NCBI GenBank assembly: GCA_029237695.1
Contig: CM055274.1
Coordinates: forward strand, 19,023,505-19,087,504
Length of the DNA stretch: 64,000 nucleotides
Source: Conchocele bisecta
Lineage: Eukaryota; Mollusca; Bivalvia; Lucinida; Thyasiridae
Direction: 5' to 3'
The translations under genes were made by a program, and so were the position numbers. The notes under the pieces are model-generated. The model was not told the DNA's origin and did no database searches. It saw only the letters and a program-made list of their open reading frames with translations. Below, one piece after another: positions 23,959 through 36,519 of this stretch; positions within the stretch are counted from its first letter, which is position 1; every line of letters starts with the position of its first letter.

Positions 23959-24265
23959 GTAATGAAACTTCCAGAGGCGCCTCCGATTCAAAGTACGTAT
24001 TCTTTTATTTTGTCCTTATTAAGTAACGGATTGTGATGAAACGCGCCTTGTTAAGATGCATTGGGTGGTCTCTGTGGCCAAAACGGCATAAGTATGTGTC
24101 GAACTCCCAAATGAAGCTCATGAAGACGCGTTTGTTGCGCCATATTTCATCAAAATCCGTTGCATATTAATGAAAATATCAAATAATATATATTTTGAAG
24201 TGGGCGAGCTTTCAACACTTTCAGCTATTGTTATTGTTGTTGTAACCACGTGATCATGCACCTTG
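23903..24265 (+). mobile_element. Family H MITE with 5-bp target duplication
   Basis: CGAGGTGTATGATCACG to CACCTTG, flanked by ACTAT on both sides. It carries ten CAA units at the left. Confidence 0.85.
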
Positions 24266-24306
24266 ACTATGGTTCTAACAACAGACTGGTGTTTCAACAG
24301 ATGGTG

Positions 24307-24600
24307 TGAGTATGTTGGTGTCATATGGGTATTTTGCTGGATTTTAGTAGAGTTGGGTGGATTTCGTTGGATTTGGGTAGTGGATTTTACATAGTTTTGT
24401 GCAACTGCTAATGCTCAAATATTACACACGACAGAAATCTCCAATTATCTACACATTCACCTTTCCGAACATTTCGGCCCATTTTATTCTGTCAAACTAT
24501 CTTCTGGTTATACGTATACTTCGCGGAAGGTGACGTAAATTGTATGTTGGTATAAACAGTGCACCCAAACCACCAGATATACCGAAATAACCTATACAAC
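24307..24600 (+). repeat. Dispersed repeat, family S, copy 2
   Basis: Partner of 5748-6040, with several indels. It starts 37 bp after a family H element. Confidence 0.7.
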
Positions 24601-24660
24601 ATTGTGGCTGCGACTGGTATGGAGAATGGAGAAATGCGGCGTGTTTAGTATGTGTGGCAT

Positions 24661-24906
24661 CTGGGGGCCATTTCACTAAACTTCCTACGAATAAAATGTT
24701 CGTAAGTGCAAAATTATGATAGTCTGTAAATTTCACATTAACAATGTTTTCTTGTAAATAATTGTTGGATATACATTTATTGAGCATAGGCTGCATATGC
24801 AGCCTATGCTCAATAAATGTAAATCCACGAATTGAAATTTGCAGACGATTCTAAATTTGCGCTTACGAACATTTTAGTCGCAAGAAGTTTAGTGAAACGA
24901 CCCCCT
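24661..24906. mobile_element. Family A MITE
   Basis: Full copy with slightly mutated ends (GGGGGCCATTTCAC; GTGAAACGACCCCC) but an intact central palindrome. Confidence 0.8.
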
Positions 24907-25013
24907 GGAGATGTTGTCACTAAACTCTGAATGGTTAATAAGTTCGTAAGGACAACTTAAACGATTGCTGTGGTAAGCGTCAACCACATGGGTTGGCAAA
25001 ATTAATTCATATG

Positions 25014-25190
25014 CAGTGGAACTTCTCTAAACCGGACACCAATACAACACATGTGATCCTATTTTTTATGAGTTATTGGTCATCTATCTCAGGTGATAAT
25101 ATCTGTTCGTATTCGCATAGCACATAACTATGGCTCAGAATGATCAAATGTCTGATGTACAGTGACACCTCTCTAAGCGGACCTCTTCGT
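25014..25190. mobile_element. Family B MITE, right side damaged
   Basis: CAGTGGAACTTCTCTAAACC at the left and a second start GTACAGTGACACCTCTCTAA at about 25160; the right end is missing. Confidence 0.6.
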
Positions 25191-25325
25191 ATACACGTTT
25201 CCATATTACACAGTTTAAAATGAAACGTGCACCTGGCCTGCTAGTGGCTTCAATTCATTCTCATTTTTTCAACTAAGAAAACGAATTGATATCTAGCCTG
25301 ATGCTATTTAATAAACGTATACATA

Positions 25326-25760
25326 TAGAATAGTAGGTTAGTGCCGTGAATGGGAAAAATATCCGGCAACGCTCGGGAATTTCTTTATTTCTCATCAGAA
25401 GTATATGTTGTGACCACTCATTTGAACCGTCTCGCCGAGACGGTTCAAATGAGTGGTCACAACATATATTTTGGTTCAGAAATAAGGAAAATAGATAGAG
25501 AATAGTAGGTTAGTGCCATGAATGGGAAAAATATCTGGCAAGGCTCAGGGAACGGGATGGGCGAGGTTCTGCCGAGCACATCCTGTTTCCGTGCCGCGCC
25601 AGATATGTTTTCCCATTCACGGCACTAACCTACTATTCTATTTATCCCGTCAACACCTACAAACGGCTGTAAAATGCAAAAATAGTATTGACTGGAGATC
25701 AAAAATGTTTCACGGCACCGTATTTCACGGCACATACGCACTGTGTTGACGGGATAACAG
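25326..25760 (+). mobile_element. Family C element with internal family E hairpin (C-E-C composite)
   Basis: GTAGGTTAGTGCCGTGAATG appears at 25331 and, after an E hairpin at about 25410-25475, again near 25505; the normal C body and tail follow to the mirrored GACGGGATAA. Confidence 0.75.
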
Positions 25761-25853
25761 GTGTTTCGTTGAGTGAATTGTGAACAGTGTAAACCCTGAT
25801 CAGACTACGCATGAAATCCTTGACGTACATTAACTGGTGTAATAAAGCCATAT

Positions 25854-26090
25854 GTGGGTGTGACTGGACAAATGGGTCTGACGAGCTTTGTGACCAGTGT
25901 AGATCCAGATCAGATTGTGCACAGTCTGATCAGGATCTGCACTGTTCGCCACTCCATCAATAAACACCATTGTTGTTTCTAACAAGCAATATATATCGCT
26001 ATCAGGTGACAGGAGTGTGTTATTTGATCAGGTGCTGCACTATTCAAAATTCCCATAAGCCCCATTTCTCTAGTCACAATGAATATATGT
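25854..26090. mobile_element. Family I MITE
   Basis: TGTGGGTGTGACTGGACAAA to CATTTCTCTAGTCACA with the CAGTCTGATCAGGATCTGCA block. Confidence 0.75.
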
Positions 26091-26204
26091 TTTGCAGCCG
26101 GTTTCGGCGATTATCAAGACTCGCTTGACTGCCTTGTAAATATCAAATATCCTGCCCATCATATGCAATTTTAACCATCTCAACAACACAAACCTCTGTC
26201 CCAA

Positions 26205-26375
26205 TGCTTGCAAACAGTGTAGATGTAGATCCAGATGAGCCGGCTCATCAGGACCTGCACTATTTGGGATATAGAATTATAAAAAATGCCACCTTTGCCG
26301 GCTGATCAATGTAATAGTCTGAAAATTAAAATTAAATATTCCGTTCCAGTTACTTAGGGTGTGAAAGGGTTAAAC
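26205..26375. mobile_element. Family J MITE, short form
   Basis: GATCCAGATGAGCCGGCTCA followed by TCAGGACCTGCAC; half of the central palindrome is deleted. Confidence 0.6.
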
Positions 26376-26379
26376 ATGC

Positions 26380-27160
26380 TATGTTGCGAGGACACGGTCT
26401 ATATGAACTAATAGTATATTCTCGCAATGAATTGAATATACGATGAATTGACATGCTGTATCTATTCAACAGTTAATGAACCTTTTTTTACTGTTGCATA
26501 CTGTTATTATGTCGGTCCAAACAAAGTCAATCTGTCTATACTTGACAATATATGCTAATCCCCATGCAATTTGTGTTTGCACGACTTTCCCATGTTACTG
26601 TATTGGAATACATTCGCAATTGGTTCTTAATACATTGCAATTATACCTAAACTTGCCACTTTCATTTTGGTCATGAGAAATGTATCACACTATGCGACTC
26701 GATGCTAAGCACCTGAATAATTTCGTTTCTAACAGAATCTGCATTTTATTACACTCTTGCGAGTTATTTGCATGGGTTTCGCTGTGAATGAAAACCCGTA
26801 ATCAACTCCTTACAAATAATACACCGTGAAGAGAACACCCGTAATTGCGCGCCTGTTTTCTTGGAAAGCACGAGCTACCATGCAAAAGGTTTACTTTTTA
26901 TTACCGTCAAAATAAAGTTATTTGAAAACTTGGAAAGGGTCTCGACTAATCTAGAATGTTAATGTCATTGAACACATTCCAAACATGAAGTCAAATATAT
27001 CTGGTTCATAAAAACAGCTGCGTAATTTGGAGTTCAAAAGGTTTACACGACTTCACATTTGACGTCACACAACGTAACGTCAAAACGCGGGAAAACATGT
27101 CATTGTGTAACTATTCATGCGCTCATCACAATTCTTTGTTTATAATCTCAAAAATTGACT
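26380..27160. other. No recognisable gene
   Basis: Several short open frames, none with splice support. A family J-like tail (TTAGGGTGTGAAAGGGTTAA) marks the left edge. Confidence 0.4.
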
Positions 27161-27194
27161 AAATGTGCATATATATATTCGCCGTGGAAATGTA

Positions 27195-27365
27195 ATAAAT
27201 AGGATATTCCATCGTATTTGTTTGAAAAGCGGAAATAATACACTCGTGTCCGTCGGCGTCCGTGCAAGCAACTCGTTCGCTACGCTCACTCGTTGCTTGC
27301 GCGGAAGCCGACGCACACTCGTGTATTATTTCCCGTTATTCAAAATGTACGTTGGAATATCCTCT
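27195..27365. repeat. Large palindrome with GC-rich centre
   Basis: AATAGGATATTCCA and GGAAATAATACACTCGTGT are mirrored by CACTCGTGTATTATTTCC and TGGAATATCCT; the centre GCAAGCAACTCGTTCGC is also mirrored. A 91-residue open frame across it is a by-product. Confidence 0.75.
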
Positions 27366-27459
27366 ATATTATTTGATAAAGGTTGTAGTGTTGTTTGCAT
27401 ATTTATACTCTTCATATTGTGCATAGTAATACAACAATAGTGAAGAGTCAGTAGAAGGG

Positions 27460-27822
27460 GACTACTGTCTGTTTCTCGAAACCTGCCCACATTTTACAGA
27501 TATATCCACAATGTAAAAACAATATTTTTTCCTGTAATATTAAATTATAGCAAAATTTAAGAACTATCCTTCTTTTATTTCGTAAAACTTTGTCAAATAC
27601 TGTTTTGCATTTGGTGGTCTCTGTATTTTCACCCAAACTTCTGTCGTTTTCGCAAAACTGTGCCAAACTGGACCACCAAATGTAGCTCATGAAGACGCAT
27701 TTGCTGCGCCATATTTCATTAACATCAGTTTCATATTAAGGAACATATCAAATAATACTTTCAAGGTTTCAACACTTTCAGCTATTGTTGTTGTTGTTAT
27801 AACCACGTGATCATGCACCTTG
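27460..27822. mobile_element. Family L-like end followed by a truncated family H element
   Basis: TACTGTCTGTTTCTCGAAAC starts a block also seen at 36522 and, inverted, at 63290-63405. The right part ends (TTG)n, GATCATGCACCTTG, which is a family H right end. Confidence 0.6.
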
Positions 27823-28039
27823 AGTCAAGAACTCTATGGTAATCGCCGAACATGACTACTAGAAAACAAATACCACGGCGACCAATTTCCATCGACTGCT
27901 AAGGTAATAATTGAATGTCTACAATTGCAATCATGATATTGTGTAAGGTTTATGGAGACAGACATTGACCCGTGCTTATAAAGCTTTCACGTTCTCAAAA
28001 GTGTTCTCGAACTTGCGCAGTTCGGTTGGACGAAACGGA

Positions 28040-28690
28040 GCAGAGCTCAGCTTCAGCCAATATAACTATTGATTTCGAGATTGAGAAAGGAATAAACGCT
28101 CTTATCGTTATATATTCACTGGGGTAGATATTCACACGTGATCGTACCTAAAATCAGGCCGAGCACAGCTCAGACTCGGCCGAGAAAACCACTTGATTTC
28201 GAGAATGATACCGGAGTACATGGTCAGACTTTTTTATGAGCAATGAACCATGTGCGATATTTCATCAACAATACTTACAAAAATTACGATCGTTTTTGTA
28301 AATAACGGCCAAAGTTGACAAAAGTTTGCTGTCAAAATTTCGTCATCTTTCCACGTCATTTACATAAAATATCACAGTTTCTGTAAATATGCTTCATGAA
28401 AAAGCTCACATGTTTTTAAGTACAAAATCAAATGACGTATCGTACTCAAAATCACGTATTTTGATTGCCGAGACTGAGCTCAGCTCAGCCTCGGTCAAAC
28501 AAACTATGTGATTTCCAGAATGAGAACGCAGCACATTATCGAAAGGTTTTATAAACTAGAGCGCCTTTATTCGCCCGTGATTCGTCCTGAAAATCACACA
28601 GTTTGATTAGCCGAGACTGAGCACAGCTCAGCCTCGGCCAAAACAACTATGTGATTTCGACAATGAGAACAGAATACATTATCGAAAGGT
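28040..28690. repeat. Degenerate direct repeats with GAGCTCAGCTCAG palindromes, holding a family K copy
   Basis: Four diverged units each contain GCCGAGACTGAGCACAGCTC or a variant and a GATTTCGAGAATGAGAAC block, at about 28055, 28165, 28470 and 28610. A family K element (about 28225-28450) interrupts them. Confidence 0.55.
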
Positions 28691-28861
28691 TGGACATGTA
28701 TAAGCAAGAGCCCCGGTATTCCCCGGGTAACGATGTTTACCGATCCATAGTTGGAGTATTAGGAAGTTTAAGCCCTTCTATGTACACAGCATTATCGTGA
28801 TACGGCGCTCAAACCCGATAAGATTCCACTTTCACCGATGTAGCTACTCGCAGTTTGTCAT

Positions 28862-29090
28862 ATATGTGACTGTCACTGGAGAAATGGGACTCATGGGATT
28901 TTTGATCAGCCTAGCTCCTGATCAAATAGGAGACTCATGAATCCTGATAATGATACCCCTATAATGTCGCTTATTATACAAATGACTGACGTTTCATTGG
29001 AAAAGCGAACAGTGCGGATGCACAGTCTGATCTGGATATACACTGGTCGCAAAAACAATAAGCCCCATTTCTTTAGTTACAGCCACAGTT
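28862..29090. mobile_element. Family I MITE
   Basis: GTGACTGTCACTGGAGAAAT to CATTTCTTTAGTTACAGCCA; the inner part is rearranged relative to others. Confidence 0.65.
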
Positions 29091-29444
29091 ATGGCCCGTA
29101 AACTCGAAGTCCCAGGCAGGCTCGTACTAAAACATGACCTGAATATTCGGCATTCCAAAACATGCTAGCTTTCGTTTTTTATACCATTTACTGTCACATA
29201 CATTTGTGTTGCATTGTGTATCTATGCATTCCTGGTGTTCCAACTGCTGGTGCTGATGTTTTGGTCGACCTTTGTATGGAGTTTGGAGTTCATGTTCAGT
29301 GTTTTATTTGTTGTTTGTTTTTTTAATGTCATATAGGACCATACACTGCTAATCTGAGAATCTCGCGTTTGTCCCTTATTGAATATGTTTCGATCAACGC
29401 TACATACGCCGAACTGATTACGTACTTACCAAATGAAGAGCCCA

Positions 29445-31466
29445 GTAGCCTATTTCACCAACATTGCAAAGTATACTTTTCTCGCAAAGTATACTTTGTG
29501 GGAGTAATCATTTATTTTTCCTGAAATGCATTATTTCATATAGAACTAACGACTGCATATATTTGATGATTAAAAGTATGCAGAATTATTACACAGAAAG
29601 CTCAGCTTACTCGGAAAAATCACGGTAATAAAAACATTTGCTGCCCCAAAATTAATATACCCATTGACAGTTTTACATGATCCACCAGAACATATGATAA
29701 AACGTGTAAGAACCAAGTTATTTCAATTTTTATGGGATAACAAGCCTGATAAAGTAAAAAGAAATACAATTATTCAAGCTTACGAAAAACGGGGACTAAA
29801 AATGTTAGACATCGATAGTTTTATTACTTCAATAAGAGCTTCATGGGTAAAAAGAATATGCGATACTACTAACATAGGGAAATGGAAAGCAATTTACGAA
29901 AAAATACTTGAAAAATATGGCGGGACTTTTATTTTCGAATGTAACTTGAAACCGGAAGACATACAACACATAGTGAAAAATAAATTCCTGAACAATGTTT
30001 TGAAATCTTGGGCAAGTATAAACTATTCTTCTCAAACAGATACAGTATCAAAAGAAATAATTTGGAACAACTCTAATATAAAACATCAAAATAAAACTTT
30101 GTTTCATAGACACTGGTTTGATAAGGGTATCAAGTACATCGAACAATTATACGATTATAGAACAAAAACTTTTCTGACATTCGGTGATATTGTAGAGTTA
30201 TTCAGCATAAGAAATGATGATTTTATGAAATATCAATGTATATTAAATAGTATAAATCCAATATGGAAAGAAACAATAAAAACAGAACAAATAAACATAA
30301 TACAACTGTCTGAAACACTGAAATCAAGGGTACAAAAAAGCAAATACGTTAATAAATTACTTTATACAATACAAACAGAAAAAAAAATCACTGAAGAAAA
30401 AAAGTCTGAAAAAAATGGATAGCTGAATTTCCGGAAGCCAACTTAAACTGGAAACATATTTACATGTCAACCTTTAATTGTACTATAGATTCCACATTGC
30501 GGAATTTTCAATATAAATACCTTATGCGAATGAATGGAACAAATAAATTACTCTTTCGATGTAACCAATAATTAATAGTAGTTTATGCAATTTTTGCTCT
30601 ATGTATGTAGAAACTATAAAACATTTGTTTTGGGAATGTACTCATGTACAACATATGTGGTCACAGTTACGTACCTATTTGAATGAAAAAGGTTTTACTT
30701 ACGCTGTAAATTTCCAAAGTATTTCTTTAGGAATAGATGAAAGTACACACAAGGCACAACAATTTAATTTTATACTCATATTAGCCAAATACTTTATTGT
30801 TAAATGTAAATATGAAAACCGGGAAATTGCTTTCGAACCGTTTATAAACTACTTAAAATATAGGATAAATTTAGAAGAGTTAATAGCTACTAAAAAAGAC
30901 AAACTTGAGCAACACAACATTAAATGGGATGTTTTTCAAACACAGGTATGTTTTTTTGGGCATAGTAGTGAAGGTTCAATCACACTAACCACACACAAGT
31001 AAACGAATATATATATAAAAAAAAAACTCAATTCAAGCGGATGTGAACAAAAGGGGACATATTTTATACTTTTCGATACTCTTCCTTCTTCCTGATTGTA
31101 CTTTACCATCTATGCTTTTCTATATTCTTTTTGTCTTCTCTTTCTCTAAAAACTTATTTTCAAGTACAATGAGTGCATGTGCAATCATTTCATAGCGACT
31201 TTAGTCACAGTGTGTTAGTTAATAATACATGTGTTGTATTGTATGTACATGTTGTATTTAAAAATAATAAAAAATATTAAATAAAAAAAAAAAAAAAAAG
31301 AATTATTATACTGAATTTATTACATTATCACAGCCAAAATGGGTGTGATAATGTAATAAATTCAGTATAATAAAAATTAATAAATTTATCCTAAAATTGA
31401 AAATTTCTCCCTCAAAGTATACTTTGCTAGAAAAGTATACTTTGCAATGTTGGTGAAATAGGCTAC
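29445..31466. mobile_element. Family T MITE split by a LINE
   Basis: Left half 29445-29591 and right half 31299-31466 join into a normal family T element of about 305 bp when the LINE and one target copy are removed. Confidence 0.9.
29592..31298 (+). pseudogene. 5'-truncated L1/Tx1-like LINE, frameshifted
   Basis: Flanked by the 10-bp target duplication AGAATTATTA (29582-29591 and 31299-31308) and ending in an A-tract (31283-31299). Coding sequence starts at the truncation with KLSLLGKITVIKTFAAPKL, then FLWDNKPDKVKRN, RGLKMLDIDSFITSIRASWV: the post-palm thumb region of L1-type reverse transcriptases. It breaks after the A-run near 30411 (shift to another frame, WIAEFPEANLNWK) and again near 30569, then continues to 31002 with CNFC...ETIKHLFWEC, the C-terminal C-x2-C...H-x4-C motif. 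The catalytic palm and endonuclease are absent, so it is dead on arrival. Confidence 0.9.
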
Positions 31467-31689
31467 TGATAATGCATTCTAGAACAAGTCAACATTACGT
31501 AAGTATGTAATATTGTAAATGCATTCTCTGTGCTAGAGTAAATCGTCTTGTATTTCATAGAAAAATATAATAAATGATTGTAAAATCTCTACATTGGGAG
31601 CGGTTTTGATATTTACATGATTGTATAACCAGTTTGTGATATACAGTATTCCAATTGGATATCACTATATCTAACACTAATATGTGCAA

Positions 31690-31900
31690 ACTCATATTTT
31701 ATTATTTCGGTAGGACCTATGTAAATCCGACATAATGAAAGGACCCCGAGTGCCCATTGCAATCAGGCTCTTGATGGTTTTATTGTCATATATCTCTGAT
31801 GGACCCCGTCTGGGTCCATCAGAGATATATGACAATAAAACCGTCAAGAGCAAACACGAATAGGTTTTCTTGGTGTCATGTTTAGAGAATTTAATTATTA
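31690..31900. repeat. Inverted repeat
   Basis: CTCTTGATGGTTTTATTGTC and ATATATCTCTGATGGACCC are mirrored around CCGTCTGGG. Confidence 0.75.
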
Positions 31901-31958
31901 TTGCCATTATTTGTATTAGTATTATTAAATTATTTCTTTATATCGCTACATGCTTAAA

Positions 31959-32440
31959 GGTATGCACAAACTGTTCTTTGTAACGAATTAAATTAGTGTA
32001 TAATTGTGTCACTATTCCACGAGTTCTAAAAATTATGAATGCCCGCTATACATATATAATCATTTAGTAATATTTGTTTTACTGATAGTGACTCGCGGTG
32101 GTATCAGGCTATTTTCATATGCATATGAGACATGACATTGTTTAACTATTTACACTAAATTAAATGCGTCACCTGAATTTTTTTCGACAGATTACAAAGT
32201 ATGATCATTGCACATCAACAAATTAATACAGATGATTAATTGTAATATCCGTTACATTTTAAGGAAACACTGTTATCGCCCCTGATATCAATGTGGATAT
32301 TTACGTCTGATATATATAATCTATAATAATGCCAATCAATGTGTGGGGTAATGGTGAATGAATGTTTATTTTGCCAGAAAATGTCTCAGATGATGTCTCT
32401 GATTTCAAGAACATTTTTTGCCTACTGAGTGGGCATGTAG
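31959..32440 (-). mobile_element. Family G MITE, diverged
   Basis: TTAAAGGTATGCACAAACTG at the left; the right side has CCTACTGAGTGGGCATGTA but loses the terminal CCTTTAA. Confidence 0.7.
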
Positions 32441-32449
32441 CGATATAAC

Positions 32450-33740
32450 GTAATAATTTAACAATACTAATACAAATAATAACATTCTGGTAATACATTT
32501 CCAGGGTTCCATGAAGTTGCCGCTGGTCTTGGAATCACCATGGATGGAATGACAGTAAAACGGTTGCGATTAATATGATTAAATTAAAATCGAAATGACT
32601 TACCTGTATCTACAAATGATTAATGCTAATATGTGACAGGGATTGGAGAAATGGGGCTTCTGACTTACAGTCTCATCCCACAGACCAGTGGGATGGAAAT
32701 ACCATGAAAGTATGTTTATACCCTATGCGAGGTTTGAATCCACAACCCTTCTAACCCCTATTCCACAACCCATCCCAGTCACATAAATGAGATTGATGAA
32801 CTCCAAGACACATTACTAAAATACAAAACGATCAATGTTATTGAACATCTGTTGTCAATGCCAACTCTCAAATCAAGCAGTTTGATTGTCTGAGCTTGAG
32901 CTGTGGCACAGCTCAGGCTCAGACAATCAAGCTGCTTGATTTCACGCACAGTATTCGAGTATTTTTAAATAAAGAAAGAGACACTATTGACAAGATTAGC
33001 ACAGGGGCCAGTGTACCATAAAAACACGTATTGTGGTGATTGCCGAGCCACCAGCATGGCACAGCTGTACACTCTGTTACCAGAAGTGTGCGATATGGAG
33101 ATATGGTAATCAATCAATTGTAAATGTAATACATACAAATTGTTGAGTGATGCTTACCATATGGCAAACACACTGTTCCACTAGTTCGGCACAATGCATT
33201 TATCAAGGAATTAGGGATTGTGCCGAAACGCTACAACAGTGGGGCTGGTTCCTTGATAAAGGCATTGCGCCGACATGGTGGAACATTGGGTTTGTGGTTT
33301 ATTAAGCATGATTCAATATATCATATCATTGTGGAAAGCGTAATAAATACAATACAAATGTGACGGAAGACCCACAGTAAGTCATATTCAATGAACCGGT
33401 AATACAAATAAAATGACTTCAACTACGGTACAAAGTGACATGATAGCAAGCGTATCGCATTGGAACGGTCAGTGAACACAATAATTTACTGAGACGGTCG
33501 GCTAAGAAAGCGCCGCAAACTTCTCGCTTGACTGCGTCATCATTAATAACAAGGACACTAAACAATATCATACGCAACGATGACTGAAAGGGAAGAACGA
33601 GTCAAACTAATTAGAAAGCTAAAAAGAAACAGCATCTACAGTCATACAATACGTTAACAGAATCAAGGAAACACAAGGGTACACATCAAAGGCCATGACA
33701 GAAAGGACGAGTTGGTCCAATGGCGCCTGTTCCGCAGGAT
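32450..33740. other. No recognisable gene
   Basis: Contains a family U palindrome (about 32815-32955, ATCAAGCAG...CTGCTTGAT) and an imperfect inverted repeat at 33135-33300 (CACACTGTTCCACTAGTTCG against a mirrored end). No exon found. Confidence 0.45.
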
Positions 33741-34096
33741 AATACACAATAATTACAGCACAAAAAATATTTACACAATTCCCTAACATTTGATTGGCCC
33801 GTAGCAAGTCTCTGTCAAAAATGTATATCCCAGTAAACTCCCATGCCGAACTACTTTCCGTAACCGTAAAATAATTCTTAAGAAAACGGAAAATAAACAC
33901 ATTTTCTTGATGAATTTATTTCAAATGCTGGAATTATAAGGAATGAATGGCCTTTTTGTTGAATTTATCGGAGATATAAACTTGGAAAAGTCGCGGGAAT
34001 ACTGGACGAGGCCTTCCGGCCTTCGTCCAGTATTCCCGCGACTTTTCCAAGTTTATACCCCGATAAATTCCACAAAAAGGCCATTCATTCCTATAG
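33741..34096 (-). mobile_element. Family F MITE
   Basis: Complete minus-strand copy; one short deletion of the CACGGTTACGG neighbour (AACCGTAAAATAATT). Confidence 0.85.
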
Positions 34097-34099
34097 TAA

Positions 34100-34870
34100 C
34101 ACGGGTACTACCATAAGAGACATATCATAAGAAGCATGTATAATTCAAGTACTACCATTACAATGTACTATACATATACTAGTATGTAAGTAAAGACTTT
34201 AACAAGCGACGTCTTGCAACTTATTCATAATGGGAGAGCGTTATTGCTTTACCAAAGCAGTGGCCATAAGACAAGTTATATCGTGGCGTCGTCGAATGAC
34301 TTCGTTGCCAAGAAAACTCTCACCTTCACTTTAAGATGCGAGGGTAACAAATTGATATAACTCTACCCTTAGCCACAAGGTTCAGCTGCACAAGTGAGAA
34401 TATGGCTACAACTGAAAGATAACATGCGTATTTGAACAACGTTCGGTTTCTATGTATCTAATTATGAGAAATATGTCCAAAATTGCGATGTAAGTGGGTT
34501 ACATTGCATAGAATCCATCGGTGCTGCGGACAAACGGACTAGTTGACTGCAAACTTTATTAATTGTATAATATATAAACTTTTGCGTTTGGACTGTTGTT
34601 TTGTCACGCGATGATGTTGATGTGTTACACAGTGCCACAGAAAAACTAGTGGATGCGGATTGTATAACTAAACGGTAAATAATATAACACAATCCTTGGA
34701 TATTCATTTTCATTGGTATTCTAGTAATATATGTTTTGTTGATACATAGAGAATATTACACACATTATTGGTGCTTTTAACGTGTTTAATAATGTTACCA
34801 GAAACGATGCTAAGCCGTGGTTCCTATCATCAGTCAACGAGTTTACTAAAAAACATGCTAAATAAAAAAC
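34100..34870. other. No recognisable gene
   Basis: AT-rich with short open frames only; no repeat ends identified. Confidence 0.4.
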
Positions 34871-35178
34871 ATTATTTATTCCGTCAACACAGTGCGTATG
34901 TGCCGTGAAACACGATGCCGTGAAACATTTTTGATATCCTGTCAATACGACATAATCACTGCGTATGCATATGTGCGGTGGCTGTGTTTTTTTTGCATTT
35001 TAAAGCTATTTGTAGGTGTTGAAGAGATAAATAGAATAGTAGGTTAGTGCCGTGAATGGTAAAAAATATCTGGCGCGGCACGGAAACGGGATGTGTTCGG
35101 CAGAGCCTTGTCCATCCCGTTTCCTAAGAGTTGCCAGATATTTCTTCCTATTCACGGCACTAACTTACTATTCTCTAT
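34871..35178 (-). mobile_element. Family C MITE
   Basis: TATTCCGTCAACACAGTGCG tail, then GTAGGTTAGTGCCGTGAATG and the AAACGGGATGTGTTCGGCAG hairpin. Confidence 0.8.
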
Positions 35179-35329
35179 ATATTCTATTTATTGCTGACAC
35201 ATCGGGAATTGAATTTGAACTGATCACTTTCCATGTTTTCTGCAGCGGTCTCAGTTGTATATTAATAATTAGTGTGTAGTGTTATATTGATTTTAACATA
35301 TATCAGTTTAGGACCTCTGTTTGATATAT

Positions 35330-35965
35330 ATAATGTAAATTATATTGGAGACGGACATTTTGTTGTATTTTTCATTTTAATGAAAAATATAACAAAATGC
35401 CTGTCTCCACTATAATTTACATTTTTATGTAGACATTAAATATTTAATTCCGTCTAATTAAATATTTATGTCTACATACAAATGTAAATTATATTGGAGA
35501 CAGGCATTTTGTTGTATTTTTCATTTAATGAAAAATATAACAAAATGCCTGTCTCCAATATAATTTACATTTTTATGTAGACATTGAATATTTAATTCCG
35601 TCTAATTAAATATTTAAGTCTACATACAAATGTAAATTATATTGGAGACAGACATTTTGTTGTATTTTTCATTTAATGAAAAATACAACAAAATGCCTGT
35701 CTCCAATATAATTTACATTTTTATGTAGACATTGAATATTTAATTCCGTCTAATTAAATATTTAAGTCTACATACAAATGTAAATTATATTGGAGACAGA
35801 CATTTTGCTGTATTTTCATTTAATGAAAAATACAACAAAATGCCTGTCTCCAATATAATTTACATTTTTATGTAGACATTGAATATTTAATTTCGTCTAA
35901 TTAAATATTTAAGTCTACATACAAATGTAAATTATATTGGAGACAGGCATTTTATTGTATTGTTC
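35330..35965. repeat. Tandem array of double palindromes, about 148-bp unit
   Basis: AATGTAAATTATATTGGAGA recurs at 35332, 35481, 35629, 35777 and 35924 (steps 149, 148, 148, 147). Each unit has one hairpin about TTCATTTAATGAA with GGAGACAGGCATTTTGTTGT arms and a second about TAATTCCGTCTAATTA with TGTAGACATTGAATATTTAA arms. Four full units and a broken fifth. Confidence 0.9.
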
Positions 35966-36089
35966 ATTGTATGTTTCGATCTTGGTGGAGCATTGAACAT
36001 TTTCAAGTTACTTATATATATTTCTGTAAAAACAATGAAATGTAAAAAACGCGTACACCTATATATACTACTAACTACTGACTAAACCC

Positions 36090-36400
36090 AATATGACACC
36101 AATAGGAAACCGTAATTTATCTTCTTGTTCAATCCTAGAAGATGAGTATCACTTTGTTTTGGAATGCACCATGTATATAGATTTGCGTAAATCTTATATT
36201 TTGAAACGTTATTGTAAAAGGCCAAGTATTTGTAAAATTCATAGACCTTATCAGTTCAGAAAATGCCATGGTTATTAGAAAACTTGCAATATTTATTTAC
36301 AAGGCATTTGCCATAAGGAATCGTATTTTATACCACACCAAGTTTTCAAGCGTCCTTATCCTTACGCCTTGGTTTGTCTCAAAGTGTATGTAACATATTA
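36090..36400 (+). pseudogene. C-terminal LINE fragment
   Basis: The frame at 36093-36278 reads ILEDEYHFVLECTMYIDLRK, matching the ExEYHFxLxC...Y-x-DLR tail of invertebrate LINE ORF2 proteins; after a frameshift it continues with AMVIRKLAIFIYKAFAIRN. It ends about 400 bp before exon 1 of the receptor gene. Confidence 0.7.
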
Positions 36401-36519
36401 CATCGTTGTATTGTGCATGCTCTCTTAATTATCATAACTTTATATACCAATTGCAAACGTAAATATATATATATGTGTACATGTACACTGCAAACTTTAG
36501 ATTATATTTTCGCTATGAC

